This document shows, piece after piece, positions 61,145 through 64,000 of a stretch of 64,000 nucleotides of DNA. Source of the stretch: Flavobacteriaceae bacterium (lineage in GTDB: Bacteria; Bacteroidota; Bacteroidia; Flavobacteriales; Flavobacteriaceae); assembly GCA_029248185.1 (NCBI GenBank), contig JAQWJV010000011.1:1-64000 (forward strand), read 5' to 3'. The position numbers and the translations under genes are program-made. Position 1 is the first letter of the stretch. Each line of letters starts with the position of its first letter. Under the pieces are notes generated by a model. The model did no database searches and was not told the origin of the DNA. It saw only the letters and a program-made list of their open reading frames with translations.

Positions 61145-62095
61145 TCATTGATTGTTTAAAAATGTAATGACTGCTTTTAAACTTTGATCGGGCATTTCCT
61201 CCATTGGAATATGTCCGACTCCTTTCATAATTACTAGGGTATCTTTTTGCAGGTCGTTATGGAATTGGTATGCTTTTTCCTTTGGGATGAGATTGTCTTG
61301 ATCTCCCCAGAGTATCAGGGTTTTCTGTTTGATTGATTTGATTTTTTGATAAGCATTCGTATCTTTTTTAGCATCAAACCGGTCAATAAAAGCCTGACGA
61401 TTTCCTTCCCTCAGGGTAAGTTCAAAATAACGATCCACCAGTGAATCGGTAACTTTTGTTTTGTCTGCATAAACATTTTCAACACTTTGTTTTGCAATCA
61501 AGCGCGGGGTAATGAAGGTGAAAATATTTCTTAGAATAGGCATTTGAGCAATTTTAAATGCCAACGGGACACTCTTCGAACGGTTAGGATATCCTGCAGC
61601 ATCTATTAAGATCAATTGATCCACCATTTTGGGGTATTGGGCTGTAAATCTCCATGCAATATTTCCACCTAGAGAATTACCTCCAAGGATGCATTTTTCT
61701 ATGCCACGCGCACTCAAAAATTGTCGGATAAAATTGACATAATTATCTATGGAGTAATCGCGATTCGGAAAAGGTCCCGTGAGGCCATAGGCAGGTAGAT
61801 CCATACGGATAACTCTAAAGTCAGACTTGAGTTGTGCTGACCATTCATCAAAGGTGTGAAGGCTTGAACCTGTTCCATGAATCAGAATAATCGGTATTGA
61901 ATCCCTTGGATCTCCTTCGTCTCGATAATGAACTTCCATTCCGTCAACAGAAAGAAATGAAGAAGGAGGAGGCGCATATTGTTTTTTTAATTTTTCTAAT
62001 GCAATGTCTCGATGACCATAAAGTGAAAGAATAAGAATTACCAGAAATCCAATACTTAAAAGTAATATTTTGATGATTTTGGACAGTAATTTCAT
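61145..62095 (-). CDS. Membrane-anchored alpha/beta hydrolase
   Basis: The 316-residue protein starts with a hydrophobic anchor (about 7-27) and has an alpha/beta-hydrolase fold. The oxyanion motif is HGTGSS at 73-78, the nucleophile S141 in GGNSLGGN, and the terminal catalytic histidine is in GVGHIPMEE. DQDNLIP probably carries the acid. Substrate is unknown. An unassigned stretch of 136 bases separates it from the convergent kinase gene. Confidence 0.88.
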   Translation of the reverse strand: MKLLSKIIKILLLSIGFLVILILSLYGHRDIALEKLKKQYAPPPSSFLSVDGMEVHYRDEGDPRDSIPIILIHGTGSSLHTFDEWSAQLKSDFRVIRMDLPAYGLTGPFPNRDYSIDNYVNFIRQFLSARGIEKCILGGNSLGGNIAWRFTAQYPKMVDQLILIDAAGYPNRSKSVPLAFKIAQMPILRNIFTFITPRLIAKQSVENVYADKTKVTDSLVDRYFELTLREGNRQAFIDRFDAKKDTNAYQKIKSIKQKTLILWGDQDNLIPKEKAYQFHNDLQKDTLVIMKGVGHIPMEEMPDQSLKAVITFLNNQ

Positions 62096-62167
62096 TACAT
62101 ATTGAGTTGAAAAGTCACCTAAGTGTTAGTTAAGAGTGTAAGGTACTGTTTTTCGTTAAGGTAGAAG

Positions 62168-62917
62168 TTAGTTTTGATGCTGTAATGCTTCAACCCCAAT
62201 ACCTATCGTTTTTTCAATAATTTGCAGCAGTTTTTCATTTTCCTCGGGGATGTTTTCCAAGGCAGGGTGTACTTTGATTTTTAAATAAACACCTAGGGGC
62301 ATTGGAAAATATTTATTTTCTGCAAAGCGCCAGGAATTCCCCACTGAAATAGGAACGACAAGCGCATCGGGCATGTATTGCAGGAGCGACAGGAGACCTG
62401 CTTTTTGAAAGGGTTTTGTTTTTCCGTTTCGACTGCGTGTCCCTTCAGGAAATATAACTGCGGAATGTTTTTTTTCGCTCAAGCTTTTTCCGAAATGTTG
62501 AATGGCTTCTATTGCTTTTTTTGGATTTTTTCGATCGATGAGTAGTGCGCCTCCATGGCGTAAATTAAAAGAAACACTGGGGATTCCTTTGCCTAACTCT
62601 TTTTTGCTAATGAATTTAGGGTGATGTTTTCGCAGATACCAAATCAGCGGGGGAATGTCATAGGTGCTTTGGTGGTTTGCAACAAAAATAATTGAGCGGT
62701 TAGCGAGAATAGGGTGGGGATGATCAAAAGAAATTCGGGTTCCTAATAAGTTTAAAAACCGCAGCAGAAAAAAATTTAATAACTCAATGGAGTGTTTGTG
62801 TGCTTTATAGCCGAATCCGTAAAAACAAACCCATTGGATTCCGTGAAAAAGCAATAAGAAAAAACCAAAGCAGCCATAGAAGACAATACTCATCAAATAT
62901 CGGAATGCCTTTTTCAT
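62168..62917 (-). CDS. plsC: 1-Acyl-sn-glycerol-3-phosphate acyltransferase
   Basis: The 249-residue membrane enzyme acylates lysophosphatidic acid to phosphatidic acid. The HX4D motif is at H82-D87 (NHQSTYD), FPEGTRSRNGK gives the glycerol-phosphate site, and GIPSVSFNLRHGGALLIDR lies between them. An N-terminal helix (about 9-34) anchors it. Length is typical. Confidence 0.94.
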   Translation of the reverse strand: MKKAFRYLMSIVFYGCFGFFLLLFHGIQWVCFYGFGYKAHKHSIELLNFFLLRFLNLLGTRISFDHPHPILANRSIIFVANHQSTYDIPPLIWYLRKHHPKFISKKELGKGIPSVSFNLRHGGALLIDRKNPKKAIEAIQHFGKSLSEKKHSAVIFPEGTRSRNGKTKPFQKAGLLSLLQYMPDALVVPISVGNSWRFAENKYFPMPLGVYLKIKVHPALENIPEENEKLLQIIEKTIGIGVEALQHQN

Positions 62918-62953
62918 GATTGAGGTGCGACCAATAAATTTAGATTAGACGAT

Positions 62954-63364
62954 CTAGCAGTGGTCGTTATATGCCGCTTTTAGATTTTCTGCGATCATTT
63001 CGGCAGGGCGTCCTTCAATGTGATGACGTTCCACCATATGGACTAATTCACCATCTTTAAATAATGCAATGCTGGGAGAAGAAGGAGGAAAAGGAACCAT
63101 CATATCTCTTGCGCTTTTAGTTGCTTCTGCATTGACTCCAGCAAAAACGGTTACTAAGTTTTCAGGAGTATTTTCATTTTGTAAGGAATAAAAAACACCT
63201 GGGCGTGCATTGGCAGCAGCACATCCACAAACGGAATTAACGACAACCAAGGTTGTACCTTGTTTTGCTAGTGCGTTGGAAACATCTTCAGGAGTAAACA
63301 ATTCATCGAAACCGATATTTGTTAACTCTTCTCTCATGGGTTTTACTAATTCTGCTGGATACAT
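62954..63364 (-). CDS. Bacilliredoxin, BrxA/BrxB family
   Basis: The 136-residue cytoplasmic protein has a thioredoxin-like fold with the CGC motif C46-G-C48 (NSVCGCAAANARPG), typical of the YphP/YqiW family. In Bacillus these proteins remove bacillithiol from modified proteins. Whether this organism makes bacillithiol cannot be seen here. Its gene is divergent from the TerB-like gene. Confidence 0.93.
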   Translation of the reverse strand: MYPAELVKPMREELTNIGFDELFTPEDVSNALAKQGTTLVVVNSVCGCAAANARPGVFYSLQNENTPENLVTVFAGVNAEATKSARDMMVPFPPSSPSIALFKDGELVHMVERHHIEGRPAEMIAENLKAAYNDHC

Positions 63365-63460
63365 ATTTTTTTTTCAAAGATATAAAAGTAATGTCTTATA
63401 AATATGTTTTGTAGCGCGGATTTTATTTGTCAAATTTGTAAATTAAAATTGAACATCAGC

Positions 63461-64000
63461 ATGATTAAATGGGTGGCAGCCTTTTTTGGGTATTATTTAT
63501 TTCGTTTTCCTGGAGCTATTTTCGGATTTTTTGCTGGAAGTTTTTTGGAAAAATTAGTTCAAGGTTCACGAGTAAATTTTCAAACATTTTCACAGCGTTC
63601 AGAACCGGCACAGTTCCAGCTGAACCTTATTGCTTTTGCGGCTATTGTGATTAAAGCAGATGGGCAAGTAAAGGCACAGGAACTCCAATTTGTCCGCAAT
63701 TTTTTCATTACCAATTACGGTCAACAACAAGCAATTTCAATTTTCGAAACCTTTAATGAACAGGTAAAAAAGGAAACACAAAATATTGAGGAACTGGCAC
63801 AAGTTTTTATTTCTCAAAGCCGTTATGAAACTCGCTTGCAAGTCATTCATTTTTTGATGGGAGTTGCCAATGCGGATGGAAGTATTTCTCAATCAGAGCT
63901 TTCTAAAATTAGGCAAATCGCGTCGGCTTTTGGCATACGTCCTAAGGATTTGGATAGTATTAAAGCGATGTTTGTAAAATCTACTGGAAATGCCTACCGT
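63461..64000 (+). CDS. TerB/DjlA-like membrane co-chaperone, partial
   Basis: The first 180 codons of a gene that continues past the window. It begins MIKWVAAFFGYYLFRFPGAI, a short glycine-rich membrane segment, followed by a TerB-type helical domain with AIVIKADGQVKAQE and VANADGSISQSE, which carry acidic metal-binding-like motifs. In flavobacteria this layout usually continues with a C-terminal J domain. The J domain lies outside the window and is inferred. Confidence 0.82.
   Translation, partial: MIKWVAAFFGYYLFRFPGAIFGFFAGSFLEKLVQGSRVNFQTFSQRSEPAQFQLNLIAFAAIVIKADGQVKAQELQFVRNFFITNYGQQQAISIFETFNEQVKKETQNIEELAQVFISQSRYETRLQVIHFLMGVANADGSISQSELSKIRQIASAFGIRPKDLDSIKAMFVKSTGNAYR

Overview
The window looks like a chromosome segment of a marine-type flavobacterium (Bacteroidota, Flavobacteriaceae). 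The evidence is AT-rich DNA, promoters of the Bacteroidota kind (TTG, about 19 nt, TAnnTTTG) with little Shine-Dalgarno signal, a di-haem type succinate dehydrogenase operon, class II GlyQS, signal peptides ending in SQ/AQ/GQ, many outer-membrane lipoproteins, and closest overall resemblance of the proteins to flavobacterial families. Names rest on motifs read by eye; no database search was possible.

Bases 1-5950 form an AT-rich accessory island ending inside a broken tRNA-Asn gene. It holds a catalytic-domain remnant of a tyrosine recombinase, three very small membrane-protein genes, an HxlR regulator, three secreted proteins of unknown function and a zinc alcohol dehydrogenase. The genes are separated by a recurring junction: a hairpin whose arms co-vary between copies, a relic of the recombinase gene's 3' end, a module bounded by a direct repeat of about 16 bp, an AT-rich promoter and a conserved leader (AACCATAAATCAATTAAA) placed directly before the next start codon. 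This looks like a gene-cassette or tandem-accretion array, and it is the main candidate for something undescribed.

Bases 6000-38500 are ordinary core genome: rseP, a SCO copper chaperone, feoAB plus a small Cys-rich partner, an MFS transporter, aminopeptidase P, sdhCAB, a sugar symporter/HAD/serine hydrolase group, a nitrilase-family amidase, a surface lipoprotein, comF, glyQS, xth, an OmpA-family lipoprotein, an aldo/keto reductase, a LolA-like protein and a large VPS10/BNR propeller protein, a fused oligopeptide ABC ATPase, a GMC oxidoreductase, an exonuclease, a second serine hydrolase and ogt.

Bases 38561-43285 are a tight four-gene operon that together makes a complete trans-4-hydroxy-L-proline catabolic route (epimerase, D-hydroxyproline oxidase, deaminase, 2-oxoglutarate semialdehyde dehydrogenase). 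It is followed by an outer-membrane barrel and a Big2-DM13 lipoprotein.

Bases 45214-59539 gather nearly the whole haem pathway: hemA-C-D-E-F, an antiporter and hemB on the minus strand, and an AraC regulator, hemH and hemJ on the plus strand; only hemL is missing. Haem output fits the neighbouring di-haem Sdh and iron-uptake genes. The window ends with an orphan NtrY-like kinase, an alpha/beta hydrolase, plsC, a bacilliredoxin and the start of a TerB/DjlA-like protein cut by the edge.
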